A stretch of DNA of 64,000 nt, from contig JAHBXB010000002.1 of the NCBI GenBank assembly GCA_019636655.1, positions 136,537 to 200,536 of the forward strand, written 5' to 3'. The translations under genes were made by a program, and so were the position numbers. Below are positions 62,387 to 64,000 of this stretch, in pieces; position 1 is the first letter of the stretch, and each line of letters starts with the position of its first letter. Source of the stretch: Phycisphaeraceae bacterium. GTDB taxonomy: Bacteria > Planctomycetota > Phycisphaerae > Phycisphaerales > UBA1924. The notes beneath the pieces were generated by a model. That model saw nothing but the letters and a program-made list of their open reading frames with translations, was not told where the DNA came from and ran no database searches.

Positions 62387-63517
62387 TCACTTGCCTGGCA
62401 TGTCGGCGGGCGGCGAGCCATTGTCAGATGGCGCTGCCTCCGTCGGATTCTCTACAGAAAGACACTCGATATCGAAGATCAGCGTCGCATCCGGGGGGAT
62501 GCTGTTCCGGGCGCCGTCCTTGCCATAGGCAAGGTCGGGCGGAACCACGAGCCGCCGACGCTCGCCGACGCCCATGCCCTGCACGCCCGCGTCGAAGCCC
62601 TTGATCGGGGTCCCCGGAACCGCCGACCGGAACGGAACGCGCCCCTCCTTGCGGGAGGATTCGACCAGCGTCCCATCCGCGAGCCAGAAGGAGAAGTGGC
62701 AGACCAGCGTGCCGCCCGGCGCGAGCCGGGGACCGGCCGGGTCGGCGGGTGGGACAAGGTTGATGATCGTCAGGCCGTCGTCTCGCTTCGTCGCCGCCGC
62801 CTCCGGGGTTGTGCGCACAAACGCGATACCCGGGTCAGCCGCGGGACCCCAGACCTGGGTTCCGGACGCATCAAAGCCGCGGTCGCAGATGACCACCCGG
62901 CTCGCCCCTGCGCCCCCCCCGCTCCCCCCATCGGTCACCTCCATACGGCTGGTCATTTCGACAGCGCCGGACTTGATCGTCGGGTAGGCGATTCCGGTTG
63001 ACGCAACGGTCGGGGCACCCGAAGTCTTCGGGGGCGTGATGGCCAGATCGAGGTTTGGGCTAAGGCTGCTCACGGCGATCGGGGGGAACGCCGCGGGCTG
63101 GGCCCACATGCCGACGAGGGCGTCCTTGAGCGTCGAGGAGCCGGCGAGGTCAAAGACCCTTAGCGTAGGGACGCCGCGCTTGGTGAACTCCTGCATGATC
63201 CCCTGCCGGAACGGCGCCCAGGGGGAATCGGCACGGGCGACCTCGAAGTAGAGGGCGCCGGGGAGGCCCTCGATGGCGACCGGGGCGATGTGCAGCATCA
63301 GCGCCGGGTCGTTTCCCTCGGACTTGAAGGAGCCGATCAAGCGCGTCGCCAGGGTCGCGGGCTCGGAACGCCCAGACGCCGGGCGGTCGTCGATTGATGA
63401 GGGGCCGACGAGCCGGATCTCCTCCGCTACATCGAGCATGCGGAATGCGAACTCATCGCCCGCGGCCGCAACGACGGACAAACTGACTGCGAGGGCTGCT
63501 GCTGCGAACACGGACAT
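62387..63517 (-). CDS. Exported FKBP-type peptidyl-prolyl isomerase with large N-terminal domain
   Basis: The 376-aa product has a signal peptide (MSVFAAAALAVSLSVVAAAG). Residues about 25-240 form an N-terminal domain of unknown type with mixed strands (IAPVAIEGLPGALYFEVARA and PNLDLAITPPKTSGAPTV). The C-terminal FKBP fold at about 265-350 has CHFSFWLADGTLVESSRKEG, FRSAVPGTPIKGFDAGVQGM and GERRRLVVPPDLAYGKDGAR. It should act on periplasmic or surface proteins. The chosen ATG has GGAG 6 bases upstream; the earlier in-frame ATG at 63541 lacks one. Confidence 0.88.
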   Translation of the reverse strand: MSVFAAAALAVSLSVVAAAGDEFAFRMLDVAEEIRLVGPSSIDDRPASGRSEPATLATRLIGSFKSEGNDPALMLHIAPVAIEGLPGALYFEVARADSPWAPFRQGIMQEFTKRGVPTLRVFDLAGSSTLKDALVGMWAQPAAFPPIAVSSLSPNLDLAITPPKTSGAPTVASTGIAYPTIKSGAVEMTSRMEVTDGGSGGGAGASRVVICDRGFDASGTQVWGPAADPGIAFVRTTPEAAATKRDDGLTIINLVPPADPAGPRLAPGGTLVCHFSFWLADGTLVESSRKEGRVPFRSAVPGTPIKGFDAGVQGMGVGERRRLVVPPDLAYGKDGARNSIPPDATLIFDIECLSVENPTEAAPSDNGSPPADMPGK

Positions 63518-63628
63518 TGCACGCTCCGGTGGGCCGCTCATGGCCCCGCGAATCGATGGCGAACCGACTCTGTCAGGGTAGAACCGCCCGGGAGAGCCGG
63601 CTCTTCCAGCAAGCGAGAAGGACCGGGA

Positions 63629-64000
63629 TCAGGCCATCTCGGGGTACAACTTCTGGACCACGGCGATCAGGTCCTTGACGTGGCTGATCGACTCGTTCAT
63701 GAACTTCTGCTCGGTCTCGTCGAGCTTGAAGGTGATGATCTTCTCGACGCCCTTGGCGCCCAGCACGCAGGGGACTCCGACGAACATGCCCTTGCCGCGC
63801 TGGCCGGGGGCGGCGCCGAACTCGTCCTCGCAGTAGGCGGCGGAGGCGATGACCCGCTTCTTGTCGCGGACGATCGCCTCGACCATCTCGACCGTGCCCG
63901 CAGAGGGGGCGTACCACGCGCTGGTGCCCATGAGTTTGACCACCTCGCCGCCGCCGGCCTTGGCTCTCTCGACGCAGGCGTTGATCTTCTCGGCGCTCAG
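63629..64000 (-). CDS. mdh: Malate dehydrogenase, C-terminal part (cut by window edge)
   Basis: The last 123 residues of an LDH/MDH-superfamily enzyme are visible, ending in the C-terminal helix SISHVKDLIAVVQKLYPEMA. The region GTSAWYAPSAGTVEMVEAIV near the cut and KRVIASAAYCEDEFGAAPGQ are typical of bacterial malate dehydrogenase of the LDH-like kind. The enzyme oxidises malate to oxaloacetate with NAD in the TCA cycle. The catalytic His-Asp half is outside the window, so LDH cannot be excluded by sequence alone. Confidence 0.85.
   Translation of the reverse strand: MSAEKINACVERAKAGGGEVVKLMGTSAWYAPSAGTVEMVEAIVRDKKRVIASAAYCEDEFGAAPGQRGKGMFVGVPCVLGAKGVEKIITFKLDETEQKFMNESISHVKDLIAVVQKLYPEMA

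Overview
The window looks like a chromosomal segment of a planctomycete, most probably class Phycisphaerae. The evidence is very high GC with strong G/C third-position bias, exported proteins ending in paired dockerin-like EF-hand repeats, pseudopilin-type proteins with a C-terminal H...DGH motif, a PEP-CTERM-like tail, and widely dispersed housekeeping genes. This placement is an inference from gene content; no rRNA or tRNA gene is visible. I see no CRISPR array, intact insertion sequence, prophage or integrase.

Layout. 1-8.2 kb: a cut Lys/Ala-rich basic protein, a two-domain isocitrate dehydrogenase, a dockerin-type exported protein, a glycosyltransferase, a pseudopilin, rpiA and an ALDH7-like aldehyde dehydrogenase. 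8.3-12.9 kb: rdgB, a gene-poor 674-bp spacer, then a tight four-gene cassette (PEP-CTERM-like propeller protein, dockerin protein, pseudopilin, BFD-type [2Fe-2S] protein). 13-24 kb, minus strand: rplK-rplA-rplJ-rplL, a terminator, then rpoB, a two-helix membrane protein and rpoC, closed by a second terminator. 24-30 kb: an exported TPR-like protein, a lipoprotein, a ChrA-type transporter, an amidohydrolase, a glycosyltransferase and a lipoprotein. 30-34 kb: an orphan mraZ with a very clear self-regulated promoter, an ankyrin protein and an EF-G-like GTPase. 35-43 kb: queA, a propeller lipoprotein, then an operon-like run of coaX, an MnmE-like GTPase, a TPR membrane protein and an RluA-type pseudouridine synthase, with an unknown acidic protein divergent from it. 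43.7-51.4 kb: a giant secretin, a STAS/anti-sigma kinase pair, iscS-iscU-iscA with a strong terminator, and an ACT-domain protein. 51.5-64 kb: trxB, a large exported protein, a sigma-70 factor, a UVR-motif protein, a KefB-like antiporter, mnmG, a WcaJ-like sugar transferase, a J-domain protein, an FKBP isomerase and the C-terminal part of malate dehydrogenase.

How it fits together. Much of the window is core machinery: transcription (rpoB, rpoC, a sigma factor), ribosomal stalk and L1/L11, tRNA modification (queA, mnmG, pseudouridine synthase), Fe-S assembly, TCA enzymes at both ends, and redox control (trxB). Woven into it is a surface and secretion theme: two pseudopilins, a secretin, two dockerin proteins, two glycosyltransferases and a lipid-carrier sugar transferase.

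The most interesting signals are these: the 9.6-12.9 kb surface/Fe-S cassette; the mraZ promoter, whose TGGG boxes sit between -35 and -10; an RpoC that has lost part of its second zinc site; a membrane protein gene wedged between rpoB and rpoC; a CoaX whose first signature aspartate is serine; and an MnmE-like GTPase lacking the catalytic C-terminal cysteine motif.
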